Notes: generated by a model not told the origin, from the letters alone. DNA of 64,000 bases from an uncultured Pseudomonadales bacterium (GCA_937921865.1 CAKZWF010000004.1:46479-110478); one strand, 5' to 3'. Shown: positions 46,230 through 57,148, counted from the stretch's first letter. Numbers and translations are program-made.

Positions 46230-46706
46230 ATGAAGCTGGAAGTTCGAGTTCAGGAAGCAGATTTTGACATTGCCGCAGAGTATTCGGCTCTTCGCAATCG
46301 CGCCGGCGGTGGGCTCGGTGCTGTGGCGACCTTCATTGGTCTGGTCCGTGACCGCCACGACGGCGACCTTGTCTCCACCCTCTATCTCGAGCATTACCCG
46401 GGTATGACAGAGCGGAGTATTGAAGCAATTGCGACGAAAGCGGCAGCGCGATGGCCTCTGCAGGACGTACTGGTTATCCACCGGGTAGGCGCGTTGGGCG
46501 GTGCAGAGCAGATTGTCTACGTTCAGGTGGCCAGTGGTCATCGGGACGCCGCGTTTGCTGGCGCTGCGTTCATCATGGACTATCTGAAGACAGACGCAGT
46601 GTTCTGGAAGCGCGAAGACCGGAACAGCGGTTCGCGCTGGATAGAATCCACCCGGGAAGACCTGCTGCGACGCCGCAACTGGGATGCTGATCCAAAGCAG
46701 CAGTGA
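46230..46706 (+). CDS. moaE: Molybdopterin synthase catalytic subunit MoaE
   Basis: 158 residues. Large subunit that builds molybdopterin from cPMP and MoaD-SH. GAVATFIGLVRDRHDGD, LEHYPGMTERSIEAI, VIHRVGALGGAEQIVYV and the active lysine region DYLKTDAVFWKRED are all present. Start at 46230 chosen over an ATG at 46185 inside moaD because CGGAGG lies upstream and MKLEVRVQ fits the family. Confidence 0.95.
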   Translation: MKLEVRVQEADFDIAAEYSALRNRAGGGLGAVATFIGLVRDRHDGDLVSTLYLEHYPGMTERSIEAIATKAAARWPLQDVLVIHRVGALGGAEQIVYVQVASGHRDAAFAGAAFIMDYLKTDAVFWKREDRNSGSRWIESTREDLLRRRNWDADPKQQ

Positions 46707-46852
46707 CCAGTCGGTCTGCGGGTGGCTTCTACAGACGCGCCCGATACAAAAACATGCCAAATCCAAGCAGGCTGACAGCTCGAAATGCCTGATCCAGACA
46801 GCTTAGAAGCGCCGCAGAAGCAGGGCGCTGAACACCAGGTTGACTGCCGCGT

Positions 46853-47248
46853 TCAGTTCGACTGGCGCGCCTGACCGTTTTCCAGGTGGTCCTTAGCATG
46901 TCCGTCGAGCGTTTCAGCGTCCTCCACGGTTACTGAGAGCACGTTGGCTGTGGTGCCGTCTAGTGCGGCATCATCGATCGTGACTCCGTTAACCGAGGTT
47001 TTGGTGCTGTCTGCATGCTCCTCGGTCGCCTCTTCACCCGCTTCAATGTGCGTGGCATGGAGGCCTTTGGGGCCTGCCAGGATCTCGAATTGAACTCCCT
47101 GACCGGCTTTCAGAGTCTTGTAGCCTTCCATCTCGATGGACGAATAGTGGGCAAACAGATCATCACCACCATCATCAGGTAGGATGAACCCGTACCCTTT
47201 GGCGTTGTTGAACCACTTTACTGTGCCTGTTAATTTTTCGCTCGCCAT
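46853..47248 (-). CDS. cspD: CspD-like cold-shock domain protein with C-terminal extension
   Basis: 131 residues, where CspD is normally about 74. The first 70 residues are a typical CspD: GTVKWFNNAKGYGFI (RNP1), DLFAHYSSIEM (RNP2) and AGQGVQFEILAGPKG. E. coli CspD inhibits replication initiation in stationary phase, and its gene also neighbours clpS-clpA. The remaining 60 residues are acidic and disordered-looking (EEATEEHADSTKTSVNG onwards) with no recognisable domain. GGGAGG lies 8 nt before ATG. Divergent from clpS across a 0.5-kb spacer. Confidence 0.88.
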   Translation of the reverse strand: MASEKLTGTVKWFNNAKGYGFILPDDGGDDLFAHYSSIEMEGYKTLKAGQGVQFEILAGPKGLHATHIEAGEEATEEHADSTKTSVNGVTIDDAALDGTTANVLSVTVEDAETLDGHAKDHLENGQARQSN

Positions 47249-47774
47249 GGCAACCGCCCTCCCAAGCAGCCTAGGAACTGGCCCGGCATAAGTTTCTTCT
47301 TGAGTCCGACGATTGCTCGAACGCTCAGTCAGCGTCCGACAATTACCTGAACTCTCCCCTCAAAGGGACTTTCGTCCCATTTTGCCAGAGAGTCAAGGTT
47401 GAATTGTCTGTCGCAGGACCTGTTTAATCAGGCGGAAACAGCCTGACTGCGTTCCTTCCCAGGCGGCCCAGCGGCCTTTTGGCGACGCAAATGGTCCCGG
47501 GCTTTGAAACCTCAGCGTCAATTTTAAAGCCGCGGTAGCTGGGAGGTGACGACGGGGTTTTCACGCTTGCTGAGTGATGCTCCGCAAGTCCTGACAGGTG
47601 AACTGTCAGTGGCAGGATGACACTCGTGGACTGTTCGACCGGCTCGGATTTGTGGCATGGTTGGCCTTGCATTCGGCCGCCTGGGGCCCCAACGTAAGGA
47701 TAACGCGAGGTGGTTTGCCAGGTGGACCTTGAACTGGTCGGCACTTCGATCAGGCCGACGTGACTAATTGGCCG
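47249..47774. other. Long non-coding spacer between cspD and clpS
   Basis: No supportable gene. It contains a 19-bp imperfect direct repeat GTCCGACRATTRCYYGAAC at 47304-47322 and 47334-47352 (period 30), about 60 bp upstream of cspD. A small hairpin GGGAC-TTTC-GTCCC lies at about 47366-47379. A 106-codon minus-strand frame is rejected as compositionally unlike a protein. Probably holds divergent promoters for cspD and clpSA, and could hide a small RNA. Confidence 0.5.
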
Positions 47775-48185
47775 ATGACACTGTTTGAGAGAATGACCAC
47801 TAATATCGACGAGCTAACTTTGGCGAATTTGAGATCAGGACCGGTGCGAGGGTCTGATGACCCCGGGCAGGATGATTCCAACGACGATGACTCGGGATTG
47901 GCTACCGCGACAGCCAAACCCAAGCTCAAGCGCCCGCCGATGTATAAGGTCATACTTCTGAACGATGACTACACGCCGATGGAGTTTGTGGTGCACATAC
48001 TGGAAGTGTTTTTTGCCATTGATCGGGAGAAAGCGACTCAGATCATGCTTGCTGTACACACCCAGGGCGCCGCGGTAGTGGGGATTTTTCCTCGCGATAT
48101 TGCTGAGACCAAATCCGAGCAGGTGAATCAGTACTCGCAGGAAAATAACCATCCGCTGATGTCTACGGTAGAGATGACTGATTGA
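47775..48185 (+). CDS. clpS: ClpA adaptor ClpS (N-degron recognition)
   Basis: About 136 residues from ATG 47775 (GTG 47760 and ATG 47793 are alternatives; none has a strong ribosome-binding site). Presents proteins with Leu, Phe, Tyr or Trp N-termini to ClpAP. The core [21 protein letters not shown] and [15 protein letters not shown] contain the binding-pocket residues (N-D-D, H). The extension before the core is about 20 residues longer than in E. coli and rich in Asp/Ser. clpA follows after 138 bp. Confidence 0.95.
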   Translation: MTLFERMTTNIDELTLANLRSGPVRGSDDPGQDDSNDDDSGLATATAKPKLKRPPMYKVILLNDDYTPMEFVVHILEVFFAIDREKATQIMLAVHTQGAAVVGIFPRDIAETKSEQVNQYSQENNHPLMSTVEMTD

Positions 48186-48323
48186 ACAGTGCTGGGGCGT
48201 TGCTAATTTGAAGGTAGTGCGACAAAAACTTTGATCAGCTGGCAACGACTGGCTGAGGATAAAAGCCGAAAACGGACAGCCGAATACGAATAGCCGAACA
48301 TAAAAGGACGAAAAACCGCATAC

Positions 48324-50603
48324 ATGTTAAGTAAAGACCTGGAAGTAACCCTGAACGAAGCGTTCCGGGCCGCAAAGACCAAGCGCCATGAGTTCATGAC
48401 CGTTGAGCATCTGTTGCTGGCACTGCTGGACAACACCATTGCGCTGGAAGTGCTGGCTAAGGTGGGCGCGGACGTGGATCGGCTCCGTAAAGAACTGGAG
48501 GAGCACATTGATTCCACAACCCCGCTGATTCCGGCCGGGGACGCGGATCGTGAAACACAGCCTACGTTAGGCTTCCAGAGGGTGCTGCAGCGAGCGGTGT
48601 TCCATGTTCAGTCATCCGGGCGCAAAGAGGTCAACGGTGGTCAGGTCCTGGTCGCGATCTTCAGCGAACAGGAAAGCCAGGCAGTTTTCCTGCTCAAACA
48701 GCAGAGTATTGCTCGTATAGATGTAGTGAATTACATCGCCCACGGGATTTCCAAAGTCGGTGGCGAAGAGGGTGAACCGATTGCTCCGTCGTCGGTTGAG
48801 GGCGAAGAAGAAGGTGCGGAAGGTGGCCAGCAGAGCGCTCTGGAGTCATTCGCCACCAATCTGAACGAACAGGCCCGAAATGGCCGTATTGACCCGCTGG
48901 TTGGCCGCGACAGCGAGCTTGAGCGGGTAATCCAGGTGCTGTGTCGGCGCCGGAAGAACAACCCGCTGCTCGTTGGCGAATCCGGAGTCGGTAAAACGGC
49001 CATTGCCGAAGGGCTGGCAAAACGCATTGTCGACGGACAGGTCCCGGAAGTTGTCGCGGACAGCAATATCTACTCACTTGATATGGGCGCACTGCTGGCC
49101 GGAACCAAATATCGCGGCGATTTCGAAAAACGCTTTAAAATGATTCTGGGTGAATTAAAGAAAGAAGAGGGCGCCATTCTCTTCATCGATGAAGTGCACA
49201 CCATCATCGGCGCCGGGGCGGCATCTGGTGGCGTAATGGATGCTTCCAACCTGCTGAAGCCTTTGCTTACTTCGGGTGAAATCCGCTGTATGGGATCGAC
49301 CACCTACACCGAATATCGCGGCATCTTTGACAAGGACCGGGCTTTGTCCCGACGTTTTCAGAAGATTGACGTCAGTGAACCTGATGTCAACGACACCTAT
49401 CAGATTCTCAAGGGACTGAAGTCGCGCTTCGAAGATCATTACCACCTTCGCTATACTGATAAGGCGCTGCGCGCTGCGGCGGAACTGGCTGATCGCTATA
49501 TCACCGATCGCTTTCAACCTGACAAAGCCATTGACGTGATTGATGAAGCTGGCGCTGCACAGCAGCTGGTGACACCCAGCCGCCGTAAAAAGAGCATTGG
49601 AGCCGCAGACGTTCAGGATGTGGTCGCGAAAATTGCCCGGATTCCGTCCAGTCAGGTCAGCTCTTCAGACAAAGAAGCGCTGCGGGATCTGGACAGCAAG
49701 CTGAAGATGGTTGTGTTCGGTCAGGACGAAGCCATCGAATCTCTTGCATCGGCGATCAAATTGTCCCGCGCTGGACTCAAGTCCGGTGAAAAGCCGATCG
49801 GATCCTTCCTGTTTGCGGGCCCGACCGGGGTCGGTAAAACCGAGGTTTCCCGTCAGCTGGCAAACATCATGGGCGTCGAACTGCTGCGCTATGACATGTC
49901 GGAGTATATGGAGCGTCACACGGTTTCCAGGTTGATTGGTGCGCCGCCAGGATATGTCGGATTTGATCAGGGTGGTCTTTTAACAGAAGCCATCGCAAAA
50001 CATCCCCACAGCGTGGTGCTGCTTGATGAAATCGAGAAGGCTCACCCGGAAGTGTTCAATCTGCTGCTGCAGGTGATGGATCACGGTTCGCTGACTGACA
50101 ACAACGGTCGCAAAGCCGATTTCCGTAACGTGGTGCTGATCATGACCACCAACGCCGGCGCTCAGGATATGGCTCGTCCGTCCATCGGATTTACCGAGCA
50201 GGACAATACCACGGACGGAATGGAGGCGATCAAGCGCCTGTTCACCCCGGAGTTCCGTAACCGCCTGGATGCCATCGTGCAGTTTGGTTCGCTGAGCGTC
50301 GATGTGATCAAGACTGTGGTAGACAAATTCCTGACAGAGCTTCAGGCCCAGCTGGATGACAAGAAGGTTACGCTGGATGTGGATGAAGATGCACGGGAAT
50401 GGCTGGCACGGGAAGGCTACGATGAGAAGATGGGCGCCCGGCCAATGCAGCGTCTGATACAGGAAAAAATCAAAAGACAGCTTGCCGAAGATGTACTGTT
50501 TGGCAACCTGGCCAAAGGCGGCACGGTATACGTGACGGTCAAAGACGGCGAATTGGCATTGACCACAGAGTCTTCGGAGCCTGCCAGACCGGAAACGGTC
50601 TGA
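48324..50603 (+). CDS. clpA: ATP-dependent Clp protease ATP-binding subunit ClpA
   Basis: 759 residues, same as E. coli (758). Double AAA+ unfoldase partner of ClpP. N-domain repeats ([40 protein letters not shown]) bind ClpS. D1 Walker [14 protein letters not shown] and D2 Walker [14 protein letters not shown] are intact, with [11 protein letters not shown] and [14 protein letters not shown] as Walker B. The 140-bp leader contains several imperfect AGCCGAA repeats. A GC-rich hairpin lies just after the stop. Confidence 0.97.
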   Translation: MLSKDLEVTLNEAFRAAKTKRHEFMTVEHLLLALLDNTIALEVLAKVGADVDRLRKELEEHIDSTTPLIPAGDADRETQPTLGFQRVLQRAVFHVQSSGRKEVNGGQVLVAIFSEQESQAVFLLKQQSIARIDVVNYIAHGISKVGGEEGEPIAPSSVEGEEEGAEGGQQSALESFATNLNEQARNGRIDPLVGRDSELERVIQVLCRRRKNNPLLVGESGVGKTAIAEGLAKRIVDGQVPEVVADSNIYSLDMGALLAGTKYRGDFEKRFKMILGELKKEEGAILFIDEVHTIIGAGAASGGVMDASNLLKPLLTSGEIRCMGSTTYTEYRGIFDKDRALSRRFQKIDVSEPDVNDTYQILKGLKSRFEDHYHLRYTDKALRAAAELADRYITDRFQPDKAIDVIDEAGAAQQLVTPSRRKKSIGAADVQDVVAKIARIPSSQVSSSDKEALRDLDSKLKMVVFGQDEAIESLASAIKLSRAGLKSGEKPIGSFLFAGPTGVGKTEVSRQLANIMGVELLRYDMSEYMERHTVSRLIGAPPGYVGFDQGGLLTEAIAKHPHSVVLLDEIEKAHPEVFNLLLQVMDHGSLTDNNGRKADFRNVVLIMTTNAGAQDMARPSIGFTEQDNTTDGMEAIKRLFTPEFRNRLDAIVQFGSLSVDVIKTVVDKFLTELQAQLDDKKVTLDVDEDAREWLAREGYDEKMGARPMQRLIQEKIKRQLAEDVLFGNLAKGGTVYVTVKDGELALTTESSEPARPETV

Positions 50604-50615
50604 GTAAGCGGTCGG

Positions 50616-50638
50616 GCCCGGCGAGCTTGCCGGGCTTT
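50616..50638 (+). terminator. Probable terminator after clpA
   Basis: GCCCGGC, loop GAGCTT, GCCGGGC followed by TTT. A 7-bp all-GC stem 13 bp beyond the clpA stop, in the convergent gap with infA. The T-run is short, so efficiency is uncertain. Confidence 0.65.
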
Positions 50639-50649
50639 CGGCTCACCGG

Positions 50650-50865
50650 CTATTTACGGAAGGTGATCCGGCCTTTAGAAAGGTCGTAGGGAGTGAGTTC
50701 CACTTTGACCTTGTCGCCGGTGAGAATGCGAATGTAGTTTTTGCGCATTTTCCCGGAGATGTGTGCGGTGACTACGTGGCCGTTGTCCAGCTCAACGCGA
50801 AACATGGTATTGGGCAGCGTGTCGACCACAGTGCCTTCCATCTCAATCTGTTCTTCTTTAGCCAT
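50650..50865 (-). CDS. infA: Translation initiation factor IF-1
   Basis: 71 residues, OB-fold. Blocks the ribosomal A site during initiation. [24 protein letters not shown]-like [19 protein letters not shown] and [14 protein letters not shown] match IF-1 nearly throughout. Start fixed by the family MAKE N-terminus; the frame extends upstream but that part is not conserved. Between clpA and bpt as in pseudomonads. Confidence 0.97.
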   Translation of the reverse strand: MAKEEQIEMEGTVVDTLPNTMFRVELDNGHVVTAHISGKMRKNYIRILTGDKVKVELTPYDLSKGRITFRK

Positions 50866-50966
50866 AGGCTCCGTCAGGGTTGCAGGGCGCGGGCATTCTG
50901 CCCGATGACACACCGAAGTGCAAAGCGGTGTTGTTGTGGAAATTTCATTGAATCGCGGTGCGGCGA

Positions 50967-51683
50967 TCAACTCAACGTCAGCCAGCGGCCATTGCTGAAA
51001 AGCTGCAGCGGTCGGTAGTCGATTTTATAGCGCATTTTCTGGCTATCCCGGATCCAATAACCCAGGTACAGATGCGGCAGGCCGAGTGATCTGGCCAGAT
51101 CGAGCTGCTGTAAAACCGCCATCACACCCAGGCTTCGATCCTGATAATCCGGATCGAAGAAGGTGTAAACGGCAGACAAACCGTCTTTCTGCTGATCTGT
51201 CACGGCAACACAGACCAGCTCACCATTCAGCGTCATGGACAAAAACCGTGTGTCGGACCAGGTGCTGAGCAGAAATGAGCGGAACTGTTCGCGCGTGGGC
51301 GGGAACATGTCGCCATCACCGTGGCGGGCTTCCACGTAGCGCGCATAGAGGTCGTAGTGTTCGTCGCTGTATGCGGCCGGTTCCAGATACACCTCGAGAT
51401 CCATATTTTTAGTCAGCACACGCCGTTGCCGTCGGCGTGGCTGAAACTCATCAACAATGACCCGGGTTGGTATACACGCCTGGCAATTCTGACAGTGGGG
51501 GCGGTAGAGGTGACCACCGCTGCGGCGAAAGCCAAAATCAGCCAACTGCTGATAGAGGTCTGACGTGATGGTGTCACGTGGGTCCAGAAACAGGGTCGTC
51601 GCCTGCTGGTCCGGCAGATAGCTGCACGGATGCTCCGGCGTTATAAAAAATTGTCGCTTGCCCAGTTCGTCTTGCATCGTCAC
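50967..51683 (-). CDS. bpt: Aspartate/glutamate leucyltransferase Bpt
   Basis: 238 residues. Transfers Leu from Leu-tRNA to N-terminal Asp or Glu, creating ClpS-recognised degrons. Family features: [18 protein letters not shown] with the conserved Cys, [20 protein letters not shown], and [20 protein letters not shown]. Related to eukaryotic Ate1 arginyltransferases. Overlaps aat by 4 bp (ATGA), so both N-degron transferases are co-translated. Confidence 0.95.
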   Translation of the reverse strand: MTMQDELGKRQFFITPEHPCSYLPDQQATTLFLDPRDTITSDLYQQLADFGFRRSGGHLYRPHCQNCQACIPTRVIVDEFQPRRRQRRVLTKNMDLEVYLEPAAYSDEHYDLYARYVEARHGDGDMFPPTREQFRSFLLSTWSDTRFLSMTLNGELVCVAVTDQQKDGLSAVYTFFDPDYQDRSLGVMAVLQQLDLARSLGLPHLYLGYWIRDSQKMRYKIDYRPLQLFSNGRWLTLS

Positions 51684-52444
51684 GTCATTTTAGCCAATGG
51701 GGTGTCAGTATCCACCTCGGCAGTTGGCGTCTGGGACGTTGTCCACGGGCCGCGTCGGGTTGCCTGATGAGCGTTTTCTTCCACCAGACGGGCAAATGTC
51801 TGTCTGGGTATTTCCACCGCACCCATCCGCTCGAGATGAGGATTGCCTACCTGGCAGTCAATCAGCATGAACGACCAGGCGATAGCTCTCTGGCACAGGT
51901 GGTACAAGGCGACTTTAGAGGCGTCCCGTTCCCGGGCAAACATCGACTCACCGAAGAACATTCGGCCCAGCGAGACACCATACAGACCGCCCGCCAGGCT
52001 TTTTTGTCCAGAAGCATCCGTTAGCCAGACTTCAACCGAATGGGCAAGTCCCAGATCATGCAGATGACAGTACGCGGTGGTCATTTTCGGGGTAATCCAG
52101 GTGCCGGATTCGCGTCCATCGACACCGCTGCGTGGTTCCGAACAGGCTGCGATGATCTGCGGGAAAGCCTCGTCGTAGGTGACTTCGAAGCCACCGTTGC
52201 GCAGGCGTTTGGCCAGGCTCCTGGATACTTTGAGCTGGTCCGGGTAAATCACAGTCCGTGGATCGGGTGACCACCAGAGGATCGGGCCGTCGTCGTCATC
52301 GAACCAGGGGAAAATGCCGTGTCGGTAGGCGCTGACCAGCCACTCCGCGGTCAATTCGCCGCCAACGGCCAACAATCCATTGGGATCTTCGAGCGCTCGT
52401 TCGAGCGGCGGGAATTCCGGGCGGCGTCGATCGAGCAGGTTCAC
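51680..52444 (-). CDS. aat: Leucyl/phenylalanyl-tRNA-protein transferase Aat
   Basis: 254 residues. Adds Leu or Phe to N-terminal Lys or Arg. FPPLERALEDPNGLLAVGGEL, YRHGIFPWFDDDDGPILWWSPDPR and ESMFARERDASKVALYHL are diagnostic. With bpt, clpS and clpA in 5 kb, the whole bacterial N-degron pathway is local. Confidence 0.96.
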   Translation of the reverse strand: MNLLDRRRPEFPPLERALEDPNGLLAVGGELTAEWLVSAYRHGIFPWFDDDDGPILWWSPDPRTVIYPDQLKVSRSLAKRLRNGGFEVTYDEAFPQIIAACSEPRSGVDGRESGTWITPKMTTAYCHLHDLGLAHSVEVWLTDASGQKSLAGGLYGVSLGRMFFGESMFARERDASKVALYHLCQRAIAWSFMLIDCQVGNPHLERMGAVEIPRQTFARLVEENAHQATRRGPWTTSQTPTAEVDTDTPLAKMT

Positions 52445-52452
52445 GTTGGCGG

Positions 52453-52746
52453 TCAGGCGGCGCCGTGCTGACGAAGTATGTCAAGAAACGGTACTGCATG
52501 GCGGTGGCTGGCGATGACGTCTGCGAGGGTCTGATTGTCGCGGCTGCGCGCAGTCAGATCCCGATTGTCAGCAATGAAGAAATCAACGAATCTGGCGAAG
52601 TCGGCGGGACGCATACTTCGATAGGCATAGAGCAGAGCGCTGAAGTCTGCACTGGGTTCGGCGCCCAGCGGTGCCTTGTCTAGAAAGCTGCGGATCCGCT
52701 CATCATCGAATACTTCATCCACTACTTTTGCTTTATCCGCGCGCAT
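52453..52746 (-). CDS. PA4642-family protein of unknown function
   Basis: 97 residues from ATG 52746 (a longer frame to 52809 lacks support). Starts MRADKAKVVDEVFDDERIRS, then YAYRSMRPADFARFVDFFIADNRDL and ends in ADVIASHRHAVPFLDIL, suggestive of a small helical, ankyrin-like hairpin. Resembles the PA4642 family of pseudomonads; no function is known. Eight bp upstream of aat on the same strand. Family name given with moderate certainty. Confidence 0.6.
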   Translation of the reverse strand: MRADKAKVVDEVFDDERIRSFLDKAPLGAEPSADFSALLYAYRSMRPADFARFVDFFIADNRDLTARSRDNQTLADVIASHRHAVPFLDILRQHGAA

Positions 52747-52934
52747 CTTTACCGTTCTTATCCGATGAATTGGACCGCCATGATAGCCTGCTCTTGCTGA
52801 CGCTGCCAAAGTGGCAAGTGTAAATTTAGGTTAGTGTTCTAACAGGCTGATATCTTTGGCTAAATCGGCTGGCATTGTTGTGGATAACTTTGTCCGCTAC
52901 ACTCCCGTCGGGATCTAAGGAGAGGTTCTTAACG

Positions 52935-55166
52935 TTGTCTTCCACTATCCCGTTCCGGGAAATCTGTCTGGTCACGCTGGCTGCAACCGCGCTCTACGCT
53001 CTGCTTGCCATCGTCTCATATTCGCCCCTCGATCCGTCGTTCACATTCAGCGGTGATGGTGGCGAAATTCGTAATCTGGTGGGTGCCAGCGGTGCCTGGT
53101 TTTCAGACATGGCCCTGTACCTGTTCGGGGTCATGGCCTATCTTTTGCCGTTGGTCCTGGTGGTCACGGGCATCAATCTGCTGCGGGAGCGCCATGAGGA
53201 TTTCTCCTGGCTCTTGTTCAGCATCCGCAGCATTGGCTGGACCGGTGTGTTCATCTGCGGCTGTATTCTTAGTGAAATCCATTTCAGCGCTCTGGAAGCT
53301 CTACCCGCCGGTTCCGGGGGCATTGTCGGCAAGTGGCTCACAGTCGTCGGGTTGCCGGTATTTGGCTGGGTAGGGTTAACGCTGCTCTGCCTGACCGGGA
53401 TGCTGATTGGCGCGCAGGCTGCTGCAGGATTCTCCTGGCTCGATGTTGCAGAAGTGACCGGGCGCTGGCTGCACGCTCTGTTCAACATGATCACCAGCTA
53501 TGTGGACCGTCGCCTCGACATCTGGCGTCAACGCAAGGAAAACCGCACTGCGACCAAAGCAGTAGTGCAATCGCGACGAGTGGCACGGCAGAAAGCCGAA
53601 CTGAGACCCAAAGCTCAGCCGAATATCGAAACCGTGGTCAAGACGCCGCCGAAAGCGCGACAGCAGAAGCTGTTTGATCTGAAGACCAGTGGTGAACTGC
53701 CTGATCTGGATCTGCTCGACGAACCAGACAGCGAACGCAAACCTGGATTCGAGTCCGATTCTCTCGAGGCAATGTCACGGCAACTGGAAAAGAAACTGGA
53801 CGACTTTGGCATTGAGGCTCAGGTCGTATCCGTTCTGCCAGGCCCTGTGGTGACGCGTTTTGAGATTCAGCCAGCTGCTGGTATCAAAGTCCAGAGGATC
53901 TCTGCGCTGGCAAAAGATCTGGCGCGCTCACTGGCGGTGATCAGCGTCCGGATTGTGGAAGTCATACCGGGAAAATCGGTCGTGGGCATAGAGATTCCCA
54001 ACGAAAACCGGGAAGTGGTCAGACTGAAAGAAGTACTGGCAGATCCGGTCTTTCAGGATGCCAAGTCGCCGCTCACGCTGGCCCTTGGCAAAGACATCAT
54101 GGGCGAATCGGTGGTCACCGAAATCGACAAGATGCCCCATCTGCTGGTGGCGGGTACAACTGGCTCCGGTAAGTCGGTTGGGGTGAATGCGATGTTGCTG
54201 AGCATTCTGTGTAAATCGACGCCGGATGAAGTCCGCCTGATCATGATTGATCCCAAGATGTTGGAACTGTCGGTTTATGAAGGCATTCCTCATCTGTTGT
54301 CGCCGGTTGTCACCGACATGCGCGAAGCGGCGATGGCGCTGAACTGGTGTGTGGCTGAGATGGAGCGTCGCTACAAACTGATGGCCGCATTAGGCGTGCG
54401 CAATCTGGCCGGGTATAACAAGCAGGTGCTTGATGCCGCCAAACAGGGCGGAATTCCTGATCCACTGTGGAGCAGCGAACTCGACGAAGAAGCACCGATG
54501 CTTGAAAAACTGCCAATGATTGTGGTCTTCATCGACGAGTTTGCCGACATGATGATGATTGTCGGTAAGAAGGTTGAGCAGCTGATTGCACGCATTGCTC
54601 AGAAAGCCCGGGCAGCGGGCATACACCTGGTCCTGGCAACCCAGCGGCCGTCCGTCGATGTCATTACCGGGTTGATTAAAGCCAACATTCCGACCCGGAT
54701 CAGCTTCCAGGTGTCATCGAAAATTGATTCTCGAACCATTCTTGACCAGGGTGGTGCAGAGCAACTGCTTGGGCATGGCGACATGCTCTACCTGCCGCCC
54801 GGCAGTGGCGTGCCGGTGCGCATCCACGGCGCGTTCGTTTCAGATGAAGAAGTCCATCGAGTGGTTTCCGACTGGAAACGCCGTGGTGAACCTGACTATC
54901 GGGAGGATGTGCTTACCGGCGGCAGCGATGAACCATTCGTGGAGCTGGAGTCTAAAAGTAGTAGCGAAAACGAAGATGCGCTTTACGACGAAGCTGTGCA
55001 GTTTGTGCTCGATTCGCGGCGCGCATCTATTTCTTCGGTGCAGCGCAAGCTGCGAATTGGCTACAACCGCGCGGCCCGTTTGATTGAAGCGATGGAAGAG
55101 GCGGGCGTCGTCAGCGAAATGGGCACAAATGGCAGTCGTGAAGTACTTGTTCCGAAGCGCGATTAA
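52935..55166 (+). CDS. ftsK: DNA translocase FtsK
   Basis: 743 residues from a TTG start; AAGGAGAGG lies 9-12 nt upstream. Couples chromosome segregation at dif with septation. Four membrane helices in residues 1-165, a short linker (about 170-265), then the alpha/beta RecA-like motor with [19 protein letters not shown] (Walker A) and [13 protein letters not shown] (Walker B). The C-terminal winged-helix gamma domain (about 680-743, [19 protein letters not shown]) reads KOPS. The linker is far shorter than the several hundred residues of E. coli FtsK. Overlaps lolA. Confidence 0.95.
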   Translation: MSSTIPFREICLVTLAATALYALLAIVSYSPLDPSFTFSGDGGEIRNLVGASGAWFSDMALYLFGVMAYLLPLVLVVTGINLLRERHEDFSWLLFSIRSIGWTGVFICGCILSEIHFSALEALPAGSGGIVGKWLTVVGLPVFGWVGLTLLCLTGMLIGAQAAAGFSWLDVAEVTGRWLHALFNMITSYVDRRLDIWRQRKENRTATKAVVQSRRVARQKAELRPKAQPNIETVVKTPPKARQQKLFDLKTSGELPDLDLLDEPDSERKPGFESDSLEAMSRQLEKKLDDFGIEAQVVSVLPGPVVTRFEIQPAAGIKVQRISALAKDLARSLAVISVRIVEVIPGKSVVGIEIPNENREVVRLKEVLADPVFQDAKSPLTLALGKDIMGESVVTEIDKMPHLLVAGTTGSGKSVGVNAMLLSILCKSTPDEVRLIMIDPKMLELSVYEGIPHLLSPVVTDMREAAMALNWCVAEMERRYKLMAALGVRNLAGYNKQVLDAAKQGGIPDPLWSSELDEEAPMLEKLPMIVVFIDEFADMMMIVGKKVEQLIARIAQKARAAGIHLVLATQRPSVDVITGLIKANIPTRISFQVSSKIDSRTILDQGGAEQLLGHGDMLYLPPGSGVPVRIHGAFVSDEEVHRVVSDWKRRGEPDYREDVLTGGSDEPFVELESKSSSENEDALYDEAVQFVLDSRRASISSVQRKLRIGYNRAARLIEAMEEAGVVSEMGTNGSREVLVPKRD

Positions 55167-55872
55167 ATCAGTTCGCCGTTCAGTCAGCGGGTGGGTGCTA
55201 TTGCTGCTCTGGGTGATGAGTTTCAGTACGCTTGTCAGTGCGTCAGCAGCTCCGGCTGCAGCGTCTTTTTACACTGATACTGAAGCGACCGAGGACTTAA
55301 CGCGGAAGCTGCCAATTGACCAGGATGCAGCCTTGCTGGAGGCTCGTCTGCAGACTCTGGCTGCTTACTCAGCCAGCTTCATTCAGGACATTCAAGGCGC
55401 CCGTGGCCAGCTGCTGGAGCGATCCAGCGGACATGTCAGCGTGCTGCGCCCGGCATTCCGTTGGCAGGTGGACAATCCTTATCCTCAGATAATCGTAGCT
55501 GACCAGGCTCTGCTAAAAATCTATGACCCGGACCTGGAACAGCTCACCATCAGACCGATGGACGAAGCGCTGAAAGATACCCCGATATCTCTGCTGTCGC
55601 GTGATGCTATCGCATTGAGCGGAGATTTTACGATTACCCGGGTCGCAGAGGAGGAGGGCGAAATGTTCATTGTTGTCCCTCGCAGTGAAGAGACTCTTTA
55701 TGCGGAAATCCGCCTGCAGTTTTCCAGCGCACACCTCATTGGACTTGGCATACTCGATCATCTCGGTCAGTACACGCAGATTTCCTTTACCCCGGACCCG
55801 GATTCCACGGTGATACAATCCAGTGATTTTCAACTGGAAGTACCCCCGGGAACCGATGTCATTGGCGGATGA
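55129..55872 (+). CDS. lolA: Outer-membrane lipoprotein carrier protein LolA
   Basis: About 247 residues. Periplasmic chaperone that ferries lipoproteins from LolCDE to LolB. A basic n-region and hydrophobic core ([18 protein letters not shown]) form the signal peptide. The mature part has [45 protein letters not shown] and [10 protein letters not shown]. Start within the ftsK 3' end (38-bp overlap); GTG 55138 is an alternative. Same ftsK-lolA-rarA order as E. coli. The mature N-terminus is longer than usual. Confidence 0.93.
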   Translation: MAVVKYLFRSAIKSVRRSVSGWVLLLLWVMSFSTLVSASAAPAAASFYTDTEATEDLTRKLPIDQDAALLEARLQTLAAYSASFIQDIQGARGQLLERSSGHVSVLRPAFRWQVDNPYPQIIVADQALLKIYDPDLEQLTIRPMDEALKDTPISLLSRDAIALSGDFTITRVAEEEGEMFIVVPRSEETLYAEIRLQFSSAHLIGLGILDHLGQYTQISFTPDPDSTVIQSSDFQLEVPPGTDVIGG

Positions 55873-57148
55873 GCTAGCCAGACCCCTCGCGGAACAACTG
55901 CGTCCTGAGTCCCTCGATGAGTTCGTAGGTCAGCGGCACCTGCTCGATCCGGGTAAGCCGCTGGCACGCCTGGCTTCCGGCGGCAAACTGCACTCGATGC
56001 TGCTCTGGGGACCGCCGGGTACCGGCAAGACCACACTGGCACGGCTGTTGGCCAAACGCAGCCAGGCTCGTTGGATCAGCCTGTCGGCCGTGCTCAGCGG
56101 GGTCAAGGATGTTCGCGAAGCAGTGGCTCAGGCCGAAGCATATAGAAACCTGGGTGAAGCCACCGTGCTCTTTGTTGATGAAGTGCATCGTTTCAACAAA
56201 GCTCAGCAGGACGCATTTTTACCTCATGTGGAGCGCGGTGTGGTGACCTTCATTGGTGCGACCACTGAAAACCCGTCGTTCGAAGTCAACGCCGCACTGC
56301 TGTCACGGGCACGTGTGTATGTCCTCAAATCTCTCCAGCCTGCTGAGCTCGTTGCGGTTATAGAGCGCGCCTGTCGTGACGTGCTCAAGGTTGAGATCAA
56401 CAGCGATGCCAGCGCGTTGCTGGCCGATTACGCTGACGGTGATGCCAGACGGGCGTTGAATCTGCTGGAGGTGGCGGCACAGCTCGCGACCGCAGAAATT
56501 GATCAAGCAGTGGTCAGCGAAGCCGCCGGCAGTCGCTATCGGCGCTTCGACAAAGGCGGGGATGCTTTCTATGACCAGATATCGGCGCTGCACAAAGCCG
56601 TTCGCGGCAGTGCACCCGACGCTGCGCTCTACTGGCTGTGCCGAATGCTCGATGGTGGATGTGATCCTCACTACATCGCCCGCAGAGTTGTCCGAATGGC
56701 CAGCGAAGATATTGGCAATGCGGATCCGCGAGGTCTGCAGCTGGCCCTGGCGGCCTGGGAAACCTTTGATCGGCTCGGTCCACCTGAAGGTGAACTGGCG
56801 CTGGCGCAGGCTGTCCTGTATCTGGCCAGTGTGCCCAAAAGCAACGCTGCCTATAAAGCTTTTGGCGCTGCAATGGCCCACGTCCAGGCAACGGGATCTC
56901 ACCAGGTGCCAAAGCACTTGCGTAATGCACCCACCAGATTGTTGCAAGAGCTCGGCCACGGCGACGGCTATCGTTATGCGCATGATGAAATCGAAGGCTA
57001 CGCTGCAGGTGAAAGTTACTGGCCGGCTGAACTCGATCCGCAAACCTACTACCAGCCCGGTGACCAGGGTCTCGAGAGCCGCATCAGCGAGCGCTTGAGG
57101 CGTCTACGCACTCTTGATGCCGAAGCCCGCAGGAACTCGACTCAATGA
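55856..57148 (+). CDS. rarA: Replication-associated recombination protein RarA (MgsA)
   Basis: About 430 residues, AAA+ clamp-loader-like ATPase acting at stalled forks. Walker [18 protein letters not shown], Walker [17 protein letters not shown], sensor 1 [12 protein letters not shown], and the C-terminal tetramerisation part with [19 protein letters not shown]. Start at 55856 overlaps lolA by 17 bp; an earlier frame start is deeper in lolA and not conserved. Ends in an ATGA overlap with crcB. Confidence 0.95.
   Translation: MSLADELARPLAEQLRPESLDEFVGQRHLLDPGKPLARLASGGKLHSMLLWGPPGTGKTTLARLLAKRSQARWISLSAVLSGVKDVREAVAQAEAYRNLGEATVLFVDEVHRFNKAQQDAFLPHVERGVVTFIGATTENPSFEVNAALLSRARVYVLKSLQPAELVAVIERACRDVLKVEINSDASALLADYADGDARRALNLLEVAAQLATAEIDQAVVSEAAGSRYRRFDKGGDAFYDQISALHKAVRGSAPDAALYWLCRMLDGGCDPHYIARRVVRMASEDIGNADPRGLQLALAAWETFDRLGPPEGELALAQAVLYLASVPKSNAAYKAFGAAMAHVQATGSHQVPKHLRNAPTRLLQELGHGDGYRYAHDEIEGYAAGESYWPAELDPQTYYQPGDQGLESRISERLRRLRTLDAEARRNSTQ

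Noticed and set aside
47424..47744. 106-codon minus-strand frame in the cspD-clpS spacer
   Set aside because: Ser/Pro/Arg-rich without hydrophobic core, no ribosome-binding site and no family resemblance; more likely non-coding.
57100..57145. Fluoride riboswitch before crcB
   Set aside because: crcB starts inside rarA and no crcB-motif pseudoknot core is visible there.
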